Translations under genes and position numbers: made by a program
NCBI GenBank assembly: GCA_033675265.1
Contig: JAUJYZ010000332.1
Coordinates: forward strand, 141,065-205,064
Length of the DNA: 64,000 bases
Direction: 5' to 3'
From: Actinostola sp. cb2023
Lineage: Eukaryota; Cnidaria; Anthozoa; Actiniaria; Actinostolidae
Part shown: positions 21,612 to 33,210 of the stretch, piece after piece
Layout of the letters: each line of letters starts with the position of its first letter
Numbering within the stretch: position 1 is the stretch's first letter
Notes under the pieces: generated by a model
What the model was told of the DNA's origin: nothing
Seen by the model: the letters and a program-made list of their open reading frames with translations, nothing else
Databases searched by the model: none

Positions 21612-21863
21612 AAAAACTATGAAACATCGATTTCGAGAGCAAAGAAATGCATTCCTCTAAATACAAGATATTCTACTAACTGGGCAATGAAAATTTACAC
21701 AGAATGGAAAGCACAAAGAGCCAACAAGAACGCGGCCACGGAGCCAACAGGATTCGAATTCTCAGAGAAGGACAGCATTCAGGATCTTCAGACGCCACTT
21801 GTATCTCTAATATTATATCAACATTCTAGGAACTGTGTTTATATAATTGGTTCTTTCGTGTAA
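21612..21863 (+). pseudogene. ZMYM/Crypton-like (DUF3504-associated) N-terminal fragment
   Basis: Following an AATTTCAG acceptor-like site the frame reads IPLNTRYSTNWAMKIYTEW and then KAQRANKNAATEPTGF, open to TAA at about 21863. The NTRYSTxWA...W pattern is characteristic of the segment preceding the DUF3504 domain in ZMYM-type and Crypton-derived proteins. No continuation was found downstream, so this is a lone exon or fragment. Confidence 0.45.
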
Positions 21864-22600
21864 AATCACATACAAGGACATGTGCGTATGATTGATATTA
21901 ATACAATGTAAGTATTAATAATTATACTGAAAGACTGTACCTGTTTGGGTTTGTAGATATGGTTGCCTATTAGTGTTATTCTGGAGGCCATTCAGCAAAT
22001 CTTTCACAAAAAGAACCAAAGAAAATGTATTTCCATGGTACATTCTCACCTGATGCCACAAGACCAAAGTTCAGAATAGTTTGCCTGTATAGAGAAATAA
22101 AAGTTTATTTATTACCACTTTTATTATTATTATTGTACCATTATTATTATATTGTAAACGAGTCCTTGGCTAATTGTATACTTCGAGCAAAATTAACTTT
22201 CCAACCTACCTACATGCACTGATTTCATTATTTAAAACGCTACCACAAACAAATGACACACTGGTAATTGGCAATATTCTTCCATCAATCAAAAACATCA
22301 AATATGCCAAAAGTGGCTTCTTTGATGTCTGGAGCTCTAGTGCAAAGTTCAAGACGTGACTGACTTTCATCAAATCGAAATAAGCTGTATTTCTTCGTCC
22401 TTACACAAGTATCTGGATACTTCAGAATAACACTGATCCTAGAATCTGGTATGGCAGATAAACTAATTGCTTCCTTTTTGGACCTTAGCTGTCAAATGAT
22501 TAGATTTTTGTCTCATAACACATTCACTATAAAAGCTGCTACCCATCTCTTTCTCGGCCACTTGGTTTTGGTGCGATTGTACAACGTAAGACTGAGTAAG
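21864..22600. other. AT-rich region without recognised gene
   Basis: It contains an ATT-rich tract near 22110-22150 and short open frames without domain features. No repeat family was recognised. Confidence 0.4.
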
Positions 22601-22619
22601 AAATTCATCAATGCTTCAT

Positions 22620-23322
22620 TGCTCAAAATGTGGTGCCTCTCCTCCTGCGAGGAGAGCTCTGGTTTTTGTACTGTGGAACAGGTAAATTTTTACAGCTTTG
22701 TAAACACTGATAGAGCTACCGTCTGTAAATAAAAGCATCATATTCCAATTGTTTTTCGATTTCGTAACGTTACCAAACTAAGCTCAAAAGTTACGCACTC
22801 GTGAGTTTTCACTTTGTTCCCCCGTCAGAGCTTAAACTAGAGAAGAAAGAAGGGGTCTCTTGGGAACAGGAGAGTTCAGCATTTGCTTCGGCCAGAAGTC
22901 ATACGGAAAAGAAAAGAAGAAGCTTCTCTTCCAAAAGAAAGGTCAATTAAGACAAGGTAATTAACTTATCTATAGGAGATACTGTATTTGCAGACGTCTG
23001 AGAGCCGGAATTTCTGAATAATACGTTTTTCTCCTTAGTTTAAAAAGACAAGAACTACTCTCCCAGGCAAGTCAAAACTGGCTGAGAAGACCAATGCACC
23101 GGTAATGATTTTAATATAATTAAAAAGTACTTCAGTTTTTAAAATAGTGCTTGACCGAGTACTGAAATAGCATGTTTCTCGTCTAGGTGACACTAAAACT
23201 TGGTTTCAAACACTACAACAAGGGATATGGAAAATACACAAATTCGCGTATCAGGCTCTTCGACAACCGTGTCAAGCCAGATGAGGATATCGCTGCGATT
23301 ACGCATGTTGCGAAATTCTGAG
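22620..23322 (+). CDS. Candidate small multi-exon gene, C-terminal exons (low confidence)
   Basis: Successive GT/AG-bounded open segments can be joined. They are a Cys/Ser/Glu segment ending VEQ at about 22680 (GTAAAT donor), a Lys/Glu/Ser-rich block (22827-22943), FKKTRTTLPGKSKLAEKTNAP (about 23040-23102) and VTLKLGFKHYNKGYGKYTNS...HVAKF with a stop at about 23322. The last two are phase-compatible. The donor of the Lys-rich block is ambiguous, either a weak GTCAAT or a better GTAATT in another frame that reads GTGEFSICFGQKSYG. No family is recognised. Confidence 0.3.
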
Positions 23323-23777
23323 TTCAAAAGTGGCCAATAATGTTTCACTAAAACCCAGTTTATCCAGTTTCCAATGTGGCGAACCACTACCCGGTCATTT
23401 TCAACATAATTCCGAAACTTGGATAACTGTTTGGTTGAAATGCTGTTTGGAAGACTGGGTTGGAGAAAGCAGTTTCCCCGCCAAGAGAGTTGAATACGTC
23501 TATTGACAAGCTTTATTTTGGTACCAAGATTGATAATTCTTTCACCTCTTAGTCAAGGAAAACACATACGCAAATTCAGAAATAAATGGCAATGAATTAC
23601 TTACAATTGTGAAGGTGATTTACCTTTATTTAAAATAATATCTTCAGCCTTGTATTGAGTTAATTGAAACCGTAGAACCACACAACGTACGTCGGTAGTT
23701 CATTTCATTAGGTTGAAAGTGCTAAAAATATCAATCCTTGTAGTGAAAAGTTGTCACAAACATTGTTTTTTTTAGGC

Positions 23778-24240
23778 AAGAAGATGCGTCCTGGCTAGCC
23801 ATGGGCAATAGCAAACGAAGAGCAGCTCGGCGGAGCCCTAAACCTACACAGAAAGTATGCTTTCCGCTAGTAAAGCTTGCCCAAATAAATCACGATCTGA
23901 AGGAGTAATTTCTCTCAAAATGGAAATAGTTGATTTCTCGCAGAAGAAAACTCAGTCACCTAGAGGAAAAGGTAATTAACTTATTTCTTCTGGCAAATAA
24001 TTATGTTGTTGTGCGTATGATTTTTATACAATTTTCTACATCTTTGTGAGCAATTCTATAGATTAAATTATATAACTTAAACATTTTATATGTTTCTCTT
24101 GGCAGACAGATCTACTGCTGATTCTTATATCAAATCCAAAACATCATTTGTTACACCACCTCGAAAAATAGAGTCAGCAAAACGATGCATGGAAACTGCA
24201 GGTGTTCAGGGCAAGAGTAGGAGAAAACTTCATAGGTTTT
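23778..24240 (+). CDS. Candidate Lys/Arg/Ser-rich exons ending in a stop (low confidence)
   Basis: Three segments are joinable in phase: QEDASWLAMGNSKRRAARRS (ending before GTATGC at 23855), KKTQSPRGK (23945-23972, then GTAATT) and DRSTADSYIKSKTSFVTPPR...LHRF with TAA at about 24240. The composition resembles the candidate exons upstream, and both carry the donor context AAGGTAATTAACTTAT. They may be duplicated exons of one nuclear, basic protein. Confidence 0.3.
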
Positions 24241-24350
24241 AAAAATACAAAAGATCCAAAGGGTGACATGATTGAGTGTGTTTAAAACGAGAATTCGATG
24301 GTTAAAGCTAACATTAACAAGTACAACAGTACAGATGGCCCACAACTGTC

Positions 24351-24432
24351 ACGGCGAGAGCGAAAACTTCTTGACAAGAGCGAAAACCTCACGGCAAGAG
24401 CGAAAACCTCACGGCAAGAGCGAAAACCTCAA
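24351..24432 (+). repeat. ~20-bp tandem repeat
   Basis: Four imperfect units of GCGAAAACCTCACGGCAAGA lie in tandem. They are in an open plus frame but have no coding support. Confidence 0.75.
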
Positions 24433-24665
24433 GGAAGCCTGGGTACCAATATACTGATTGCAAAGCATCATGGGAATATATTCCAGTAATAATAGGCAAA
24501 AATCAAAACTACAGGTAGCCGTTGAACACTGATGGGGGAGGGGAGGGTCAGTATATTATACTTATGGAGAGTGGGGTTGGTTTCCCTGACAATTGCTCTC
24601 AATTCCCTCAAAAGACAAGTTGATAAGAATGGCCAGTTTTTTTTAGGTATGATTCTTGAGGTGTT

Positions 24666-25890
24666 CGTCACTTTGGCAACGAGAAGAAAATAAAGCAGGT
24701 CCAGAAAAAAACATTAAGAGTGCATTACAATGGTGAAGATGGGATAGACAGTGGTGCAATGGCAAAATAATTCTTGGAAGGCATGATTTCAGGCATGAGG
24801 GAAACAATCTTTACATATGGAGCCTGTGTAGATTCCATGTTACATATTCACAATGGCAACTTTAGAACATGTGGACAGATTGAAGCAACTAGAATTTTAC
24901 AAGGTGGGCCAGCACTGTCCTGTTTGGAGGAGTGTGTATATGGAATGCTGGTGAATCCTGATGTTGATATCACAAGCCTAAGTCAGGGAAAGCACTTTAC
25001 AGAAAAAGATAGAGAGCACCTTAATGAGATTGAAGAAAATGTAACTGGCCATCAAGATTCCATAATACTCCAGTTTCGAGTTGTTTACCCACCTTGACAA
25101 AAGACGCAATTGCTCAGCCTTAGCCTCAATTCAGCGTAAATTATTCACAAATACCAACGAGAATGTGAAAAATGTTGACATAGGACAATTAAATCATTTT
25201 TTAATTCCACGGGTTATTCTCTGGATTGAGGCTAAGGCTGAGCAAATGCGTCTTTTGTCAAGAAGTACAGCAGTGTCTAAACAACTCGAAACTGGAGTAT
25301 TGAGCATGGATATACAAGACCGATAAACAGTACCTATACAAATGCTATTATTGGTACAGTCATGGTCAGCATTGTGAACAATAGATTGTTGTACCTGAAG
25401 GCGTTTTGGGAGGGCCTGAAATGCGATGGATTTGCACATGCTGTAAAATGCAATGCTGACTTGTTTATAGTACAGTAGATAAATCTGGCGAGAAGTCTTT
25501 TGATGCCAATTATGTTTTTTCAGTTATTCAACCAAGTTATTCACCACAAGGCTCTTCCAAGAGGCACATTATTGACAATTTTCAAGATTTTTTAATGTCA
25601 TTAGAAGATGGTCAAGTTACAGGGTACTCTGAAGCAGTGGCTTGAAATGTTATGGAGGATAAAATGGAGGACTACAATGTGTCCCTTGATGACTCTGAGA
25701 AGTTCCAAGAAGCTGACCTTACACCAGCAGGAGTTCTTGGATGGCTTACAGGCCAGAGGCAAAGGCGACCGAATGGAGATCAGCTGATTATCTCTGCTAA
25801 GTTTGAGTGCATGGCAAGGAAATAACCATACCTGTTGCACACATGACGCCACCCAAAGAATTCCACTAAAACTAAGCCATTGCACGACGA
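24666..25890 (+). pseudogene. HECT-like E3 ligase pseudogene
   Basis: The frame from RHFGNEKKIKQVQKK continues with LRVHYNGEDGIDSGAMAK, the V-x-GE-x-GID-SG signature at the start of a HECT domain. A TAA (24768-24770) then sits where a Glu is expected. It resumes as FLEGMISGMRETIF and HNGNFRTCGQIEATR, and is cut by a MITE at about 25066-25299. It then continues with FWEGLKCDGFAHAV, FSVIQPSYSPQGSSKRH and SAKFECMARK, with further stops and frame changes. Catalytic HECT proteins transfer ubiquitin through a C-terminal Cys; that region is not clearly preserved. Similar HECT-like proteins of unknown function are abundant in cnidarians. Confidence 0.6.
25066..25299. mobile_element. MITE inserted in the HECT-like pseudogene
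   Basis: Termini ACTCCAGTTTCGAGTTGTTT and AAACAACTCGAAACTGGAGT are inverted. A second inverted block (TTGACAAAAGACGCA ... TGCGTCTTTTGTCAA, then CTCAGCCTTAGCCTCAATT) extends the arms to ~70 bp. It interrupts the coding frame. The flanks (ATA/TAT) suggest a short duplication, but the exact edge is uncertain. Confidence 0.7.
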
Positions 25891-26935
25891 GCGAAGGAAG
25901 CACTACCATATCGCTCTGAAGTTAAGAAGATGCCAGTGTTGGTTGAATTCTACAAGATTTTTAGAGGAACAACATGGTATTTTTGTTCACTATTCATCAA
26001 GCCATTCCAACTACTATTACACTTGACAGTATGTCACAAAGACGAGGATGTTCTTCAAAGTGCGAATCATCCAGATTTGTGGACTAAAGGCGCACTAAGG
26101 ACTACTCTAGCATCTGCTATGAGAATAAATACAAGACAAAACTCCACCAGTACAGAAAGCGAAATAACATCCTATGAAGGAACAGCGACGCCTGTTCGGA
26201 AACATAAGCGCAAGTCCGCATTTGAGTTATCGCAAATCATCACCGAAAAACAAATAAAGAGCCGTACTCAACTCCTTGCTTTGGATAATGAGCAACAAGA
26301 GCTGGGGGGAAATGACATTGCAGAGTTTATAATAAACCAGGGAAGCAAAGTGGTAGCCAAAGTGGTAGCTTGGGAAATGAAGGGAGCACAAGCTACCTAT
26401 GAACGTCAGGCCAAATCGCGTTTACAATGACTGCAGGAGTGATATAACCTACAGTGTACGGCTGTCACGGTATGTGATATATACTAGTCACACAGATATT
26501 ATACCGGAATAATGTCACACTTACCTCATTTGCAGTTGCAGTCAAATAACTATTCATTATTAATATTATGATTAAAGGTAGAGGAAAATATCATAACATT
26601 ATGATAGTGGGTCCTGCAAGTTGTGGAAAAACCTTCTTGCTCAACCCATTGAACATTATTTATCAGACTTTTACGAATCTAGTCACCAGTACTTTTGCGT
26701 GGGTTGGAGCAGAGACAACGGAATGCATATTTTTAAATGATTTTCGTTGGAGTCAGCAGTTGATTTCCTGGCATGACCTTCTCTTGCTATTAGATGGCCA
26801 GATAGTGCACTTATCAGCCCCCAAAACCCATTACAACAAAGACATAATTTGATGGCGATACTCCTATCTTCTGTACTGGTAAACATCAAGTGATTTACGT
26901 CAATAATGGTCAAGTCACTGACAAATTTTTCATTT
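25891..26935 (+). pseudogene. P-loop (SF3-helicase-like) ATPase pseudogene
   Basis: The first part (open 25930-26430) carries a basic TPVRKHKRKSAFELSQII segment and coiled helices (ITEKQIKSRTQLLALDNEQQE). After ~140 bp of broken sequence, the frame at 26568-26852 has a Walker A motif (IVGPASCGKTFLLNP) and a Walker B-like ECIFLNDFRW. It ends in TGA and decays by 26935. The arrangement resembles superfamily-3 helicases of small DNA viruses and their cnidarian relatives in mobile elements; viral origin is possible but not shown. Breaks include a stop at 26428, lost sequence between the two parts and a truncated C-terminus. Confidence 0.55.
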
Positions 26936-27439
26936 CAGCCATCAATTTAGCGCCAAAGAACAGATAGAAAATCCTGTCCTAAATGTTTTGCAAAGTTAAT
27001 TATTTCAAATGCCATGAGACCAATTGAGTGATCTTTATCATGACAGTGTGAATTACATTGAACAGTATCGGCGTACGATATACAAATGTTACTTAGTTAT
27101 TATCTAGCGTTGACTGTTGACCAATACTGTTCAATGTCATCCACAGTGTCACTGTCACTGTCACTGCGAAAGGACACATCAAGTACTAAATAAAAATATA
27201 ATATGTAAATATGTAAGTATAGTACATCATATTATTTATATTTAACTATAAAATCAGGTCCTTCATCCAACGTTCAACCCCTTCAGTTCAACATTCAACT
27301 GTTCATTCAACATTCAACCCTTCATTCAAACATTCAGGTTTTTAAGATATTTATATTGTTATTTCATTAAGCTTAGTGAGGGCCACAAGTTTATAAGTGT
27401 ATTTCACTTTTATGTGTTTACCTTCTTGAAATAAAGTCT

Positions 27440-27470
<31 letters not shown>

Positions 27471-27760
27471 TCCCGCGTTCAGTCCCGCATTCAATCCTGC
27501 GATCAGTCCCGACGCTCGGCAGACGGAAACGTGACCAGGCCTTCAACACCACTGCTCAACGCACACAGGTTCAAGAAAACTTCATAACAGGAAACTGTTA
27601 CTTTTGTTGTCATTATGTCTGACAATAGCTCGATCAACTCATGGATTGTAGCACAAATCCCAACGATTTGATGTGATGCTTAAAGTGAAGCTGGTAAAAT
27701 GGTAAAACAGCTAAACGAAACTGCAATAATGACTTTTATTTAATAATAATATTATTATTT
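26936..27760. other. Gene-free region with simple repeats
   Basis: It contains a CATTCAAC-rich degenerate tract (about 27265-27335) and a (CAT)n run at 27441-27467. Nothing else was recognised. Confidence 0.5.
27441..27467 (+). repeat. (CAT)n microsatellite
   Basis: About nine CAT triplets occur in a row. Confidence 0.85.
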
Positions 27761-27765
27761 TTTTA

Positions 27766-28108
27766 ATGACAAACACATCACCATCCAGCCAGGTACGATC
27801 GTCAATTTTGACCCCTTCAACTTCAAGCTCTCAACTGGAGGCGGCCATATATGCAGTGAGCAAACTGTCCATAGGGCCCAATCAGTGGTACGAAGCTCAA
27901 CAAATGGTGGAACTTTTTCCCGTTGAAGTACACGCAAGCGTCTCCGAGCTATGTCGTCGCCAGCACTGCTCCATTGAATAAGAAAGTACAACTTCAAGAG
28001 AAAACCTTAGAGTATGTTCTTCTATACTTTGATGAGCAATTCTCAGATGGCACCTTCCTTTTGGAAGACGAAGCTATAGTACTGCGAAGTGTTGTGAATC
28101 TCAACTAA
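27766..28108 (+). pseudogene. Unrecognised coding-like remnant
   Basis: Two overlapping plus frames read LEAAIYAVSKLSIGPNQWYE...ELCRR and then VQLQEKTLEYVLLYFDEQF...VVNLN. Amino-acid composition and helix-like patterns suggest a single decayed protein with a frame change near 27975. No domain was recognised. Confidence 0.25.
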
Positions 28109-28562
28109 CTGATGACAGAGACGCTATTACCCATACGTCCAGATTCCTTTCACACTACCACCATCAATTCATGCTATTTGATCAAATGTTATATGTCCTT
28201 TCGTTTCCCACGTAGCGGCTCACCCAAAAATTGTTACAGCCAGTATAAATACATAGAAATGTTATGTTCTTAGTACAATAATAATAATTATTGCTTATAT
28301 TGCGCATTTTAACATTGGAATATTATCAAATGCGCATTACACAACGCTAAAACTAATTATATACAAATGACAAGTCATATTAATAGTTTGATAGTAAGTT
28401 GTTCAAGATAAACTCTCTCCTAAATTAGATTATCAGTGTGCAAAATAATATGCCAAATGCTCATTATGCTATATGCTCATTATTTAAAAAAAGTATTATA
28501 ATTGGATAAATTAGAAATAGCGCTATATACATTGATTATTATTATTAATATTATTATTATTA

Positions 28563-28860
28563 TGGCCCCAGGAGACATTCATAAGCACTTCCGTGTACTT
28601 AAGAAGTGCAAAAACAAATTTGATTGTTTTGTACACGAAATGCTTCTGATAAAACAATTAAGACCAAGTCTCAACATCCATTCAGACTCTATACGTGCCA
28701 AACTGTTTACATAACAGTCATAACCTTCTTATGTTAATTTGCAAACGTTTTAAGACTATTATTCATTGAATTTCTCGTCACTTCACCTTGATAATGGCGT
28801 CATGATGACTCCGAAACGTCGGTCTATATACATTTTGTCATATATTTTTGCCTGTCTATA
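28563..28860 (+). mobile_element. Penelope-like element 3' tail
   Basis: The frame reads DIHKHFRVLKKCKNKFDCFV and MLLIKQLRPSLNIHSDSIRA, the end of a GIY-YIG endonuclease as found in Penelope-like retroelements, with TAA near 28714. The 3' UTR contains ATGATGACTCCGAAACGTCG, a motif common downstream of these ORFs in animals. It is truncated at the 5' side by an ATT-rich repeat. No reverse transcriptase domain is present. Confidence 0.6.
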
Positions 28861-29204
28861 TTATTATTATTATGCATAGAAATATAGAAATACGGTAATG
28901 AATTAATTTAAACTATAGGCCTCTCTAAAACAGCCCTAAGTAATTTAAAAATATGCAAATAACATGCTTGCTCACTATTATAGAAATATATAAAGATTAT
29001 TAACCTTGTTTTTCAGCTGATGGGATAGAAATGATAAAATATCAACTACACAGCCATAGCCACTTTCATCGGTACTTCCAGTAATACCACGGACTTTCCG
29101 GGGTATCCAGGTCCATCATCTGACATGATCTGAGGTACCTGATTGGATAGTTAACTCGTGAATTGATGAGTTTGAGAATTCTCGTTCATTCATTCACGTG
29201 TATT

Positions 29205-29364
29205 TGCCGGTAAAGCACTCGCATCATTCTCCAACCCCAACTGCAATTGAAGAACTAGATGATGATCATAACTTGCGACTTGTTTCTATAGCAAGATTGC
29301 ACATGAGGACCTATGAAGGAGTTCTTTCAACTTTGTCTGAGAGAAATCAAAGCACAGTACTTTG
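29205..29364 (+). pseudogene. Short coding-like fragment, unidentified
   Basis: A plus frame reads SPTPTAIEELDDDHNLRLVS and RLHMRTYEGVLSTLSERNQS up to a TGA at about 29364. The following bases could continue after the stop. It is too short to assign and could be an exon or relic. Confidence 0.2.
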
Positions 29365-31018
29365 ACAATGCATCAAACAGAACGGACCAGTTCCAAGGTT
29401 TATTGCTTCCAATCTCTCCATCCTAGTCCTTGCATTGCAAATTTTAAAAGCTGCATCTAGGATTTGCAAATACATTTCCAAAAAAAAAACTCTTTATAGA
29501 ACAATAGATAAAAAAGGAATCACATGACAAACATTGGCCTTTTTAACTCGTGGATATGCGTAGCATCCACGAGTTATTGGGATGAGATGGGGGAAAGTTA
29601 ATATATGCACCAAATTGTAAACTCGTTCCCAGGGCTCTCTCATTTCATACAAAACGGCGGCCATTGCCATTGTACTTGGCATCGACAGTATTTTATCGGA
29701 CTTTAGGCATTCAACCCTGGAAATACCCTGACAACCAATTAACTATGTATACTCTAAACAAACCAGTTTGCAAGCGACAAATACTCAGTGCTCTGATAGA
29801 GTAAAAAAAAACTACTATATGCTACAACACATCGAGTGAAGGATTTATACACCGTATAGCCGATTGTGCCGAGTCGGAAGAAAGCCAAGTTTACAAAGCA
29901 TTCAGGGAGGATCGAGGATGGAATATTAACCTATGGTCTACTCAGTGTCACTGACTTGAATCACATGGCAGTTTCCTTTGTCGTCTTCGAAGGAGAAAGA
30001 GAAGATAAATGTTGGAGTTCAGTTTATTAGTGGGACAAACTTAAAGCCGTTTTTGGACGCCTTCACTGAAGCGAATTATCGGGTATAAAGTGTTTCATAT
30101 CATTGTTTCACTCTCTGCATGTACTAAGCTAAATATGTAGTAGTAGTAGTAGTTTATTATGCGTCATTATACGATATATTGGTATATTTTCGTTCGTTTG
30201 GTATTCCTTTGTAAAAGCTATTACCCGTGTAAACATGGTGAACAACTCGATCGCCTTAAAACACTTTATTTCGAAGTCTAGATGAAAAATAGACACAACA
30301 CAGATGTTAATCAAGCATTGAACTTTACTTCTTGAATACATTTTACTTAATGTTCAAATACGTTTTCTCTCTAAGAACGAAATGTAAAACATACGGCACA
30401 TTGATCACGAAAGATAACAAATATATATGACATGTGCTGGTTCCATGCTCAAACATGCCCTAACGTATTCTTCAAGGCGTTCCTCGTCACTCACATACGG
30501 GAATCCACGAGTTCACCAAATGGTGCCTTTGATTTAATTTGGGGGTGGAGAGGATCCACAACCGCGAGAATATCAACACAGTAAGTAAACTTCACAGACA
30601 ATGATTCCCTGGCTACAAAAATCATATTGTTGATTGCCAAACTCGAAGAACAATTGAAACACACGAAATAAAGCGTATATCGAGGGAAGTTGTCACAAAC
30701 GAAGACATAAGCACTTGTTAATTGTTAAATAAAAACAATGGCTGCATTGATATTACTCCTCTCCTTATTTTAGAGCAAAATGATATATTAATTAGTGTAC
30801 TTTGGCCATTTGACCTCCAAAGTTATATTCAATCATCAGTCCAGATGGCGGCAACTAAATTTGTAGGAAGTAATTACCTAATCTTTATTTATTTTTTAAT
30901 AACCTCATTTTTCGGGACCTCCCTAATAATCATTACACAGTCATCAGATTCTGATTGGCTTGCATTTCGGGTAGGCATACTTCTAGGCCATGGAGTCAAA
31001 TAATAGAGTCAAATCACG
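29365..31018. other. Intergenic DNA, no gene recognised
   Basis: It contains a small inverted repeat AACTCGTGGAT...ATCCACGAGTT (about 29547-29576), a (TAG)n run at 30136-30153 and AT-rich sequence. No supported coding sequence was found. Confidence 0.45.
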
Positions 31019-31022
31019 TTAA

Positions 31023-31647
31023 GGATACGGTTCACCTTGGTGGGCACATCCCGACAAAAAAAAATTCCTTATTATTTGACCAATTCCCATCAACTTTACA
31101 TCATCTTAAAGCTAATAGAATGAAGATTGCCATTATACCGTGATATTTTCTTTTAAATTAAAAATGGAGACGTCGCGGCTCATTGTTTTGAAAACGACCG
31201 TCTCCGTTTGACCGAATTAATAGACCTTGTGTTACATCCGACTTTATTGATCTTTATTCCATATTAATCACGACATTTTGAAGTTTGAAGTTTAATCAAT
31301 CATAAATGTTGTTTCTTCTTCAGTCAACACGTCATAACTTTTTATCAACATTGAATATGACAAAAGCCTGACACAGTTTGACAGGTCAAAGTGTCGTGAT
31401 TAATATGGTATAAAGGTCAATAGAGTCGGATGTAACACAAGGTCTATTAATTCGGTCAAACGGAGACGGTCGTTTTCAAAACAATGAGCCGCAACGTCTC
31501 CATTTTTAATTTAAAAGAAAATATCACGGTATTGTGGCGATCTTCATTCTATTAGCTTTAAAATGATGTAAAGTTGATGGGAATTGGTCAAATAATAAGG
31601 AAATCATATATTTTTTCGAGACGTACCCGCCAAGGTGAACCGTATCC
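31023..31647. mobile_element. TTAA-flanked foldback, family GGATACGGTTCACC
   Basis: A 625-bp palindrome has ~255-bp arms, with termini GGATACGGTTCACCTTGG and CCAAGGTGAACCGTATCC. TTAA lies at 31019-31022 and 31648-31651. The arms include AATGGAGACGTCGCGGCTCA and its mirror. The loop is ~125 bp. There is no coding capacity. Confidence 0.85.
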
Positions 31648-31907
31648 TTAACTTTGTCTAAAATGTCAGAGATGTAACAACAGTTATTGCAAGATTGGTT
31701 GATAATAGAATATTTCATGACCGCGACTTCCGAAAAATAGACATGTACAGTCGTCCGTAGTAGTAGTCTGTAGTCAGCATATCTTAAGGTCTCTTTTATG
31801 AGTTATAGAGTGCATAAATTCTGGGCACTGATTGGTCGAGCGAGTAATAGTATATTCTCAGGGGTGAATAACGTCACTTCCTTTTGTAATGTTTAATAAT
31901 ATTATTG

Positions 31908-32532
31908 CAGTAAATTCTCTACTGACGGACACTCTCGTAAGTGGACAGCTCTACTTACGGACGCCCTTTTCACATCACCGTTTTACCTCCCAGTCAAACT
32001 CTGTATTTACACATTCCCGTAAGCGGACACTCTCTCGTAAGCGGACGTGGACATCTTTGATAATGAAAATTGGATTTTTTTTTTGTTTACGCTTTCTCGT
32101 AAGCGGACACCCATATAATAATTGACTCTCGGCAATGAAATTTGTCTTTAATTTGCAATAAATCAACATAAATATGACCATAAGGGACTATATCTCCTAA
32201 CTCTCATAGGACCAAGCAAACCTTCTCTGGTCACGATATATTTGCTTGTAATGGGATGTTTTAAAGAAGCACCATTATACATGTATGAACGGCAGCAATA
32301 AGTCCCGTTTAACTTGTTGTTACATAAAGAACAGAGACATCAATAAAGAGTTTCGATTTATATCTACAGTTGCTATTTTTGTCTACCCAATAAAACATAC
32401 TTAACAACCACTATTTAACTCAGTCTCCCGTAAGCGGTTATCCATACCCTATTTTTCTTTGGTGTCCGCTTACGCGAATAATTCCCGAAAGCGGACAGCT
32501 CCGAGGGTGTCCGCTTACGAGAGAGTTGACTG
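31908..32532. mobile_element. Pogo/Tigger-like non-autonomous element
   Basis: The ends are CAGTAAATTCTCTACTGACG and CGAGAGAGTTGACTG. Inverted CGTAAGCGGACAC motifs recur near both ends (31935-32110 and 32425-32520). CAG termini with adjacent TA on the right and the TCGTAAGCGGAC repeats resemble Tigger/pogo ends. No transposase is present. Confidence 0.5.
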
Positions 32533-32547
32533 TATTAATATTGTTAA

Positions 32548-32719
32548 ACACGAAGTTCCAGTTTAAAAGGAAGCTGCAAAGGGGTACAACAACACATTTG
32601 TTTGATCAATCTTTGTTAGTCGCATATTCTTGTACATGTTCATGTAGTGATACAATGATTCATTAGCAAACGTATTGTCTTACCCCTGGGCAGACTACTA
32701 TTGTACTGGAACTTCGTGT
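32548..32719. mobile_element. Small TTAA-flanked MITE
   Basis: ACACGAAGTTCCAGT and ACTGGAACTTCGTGT are perfect 15-bp TIRs, flanked by TTAA at 32544-32547 and 32720-32723. It is 172 bp long with no ORF. Confidence 0.8.
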
Positions 32720-32759
32720 TTAATAAGCATTCTTACGATTTCTCGTTCAATTTGAATTA

Positions 32760-32837
32760 ATTTGCACTAGTGTGTTTTTCAACGAGCTCAAATGGCACAC
32801 TTTTGATACCATTTGAAAAACACACTTGTGCAAAATA
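32760..32837. repeat. Hairpin inverted repeat
   Basis: TTTGCACTAGTGTGTTTTTCAA pairs imperfectly with TTGAAAAACACACTTGTGCA across a ~25-nt loop. Confidence 0.55.
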
Positions 32838-33210
32838 CTTCCAAACTGAACTCGAAACCGTATGATTATCTATACTAAGTTAACGAAATAAATAAAATAT
32901 GTAATTCTTATAATAGCATACACCATAGTAACAATTTCATTACTTTTTAGATGGATTGAGGCCTTGTTTACACCCTTGTGCGCATATATGGCCGCAATAA
33001 AACATCATTGGATGTCAAACACGTTGATTCGTACCTTACCACCATGTTCATAACTACGCGCTGGCGCCAGTTCAAATTCGCGTTAGTTAGTTTCATATTT
33101 CGCTCCCGTCAATCATTCGGTGAACACGTGATAGACCATAAATAGACTAGCGAGTCGACTAGCGACGTGGGTTTTCAAAGTTTGTAAAGGATAAACTCAA
33201 CATACTCAAC

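Noticed and set aside
28780..28815. Hammerhead ribozyme in the Penelope 3' UTR (TGATGA...CCGAAACGTC)
   Set aside because: Only part of the conserved core is visible; stem II and the flanking stems cannot be drawn.
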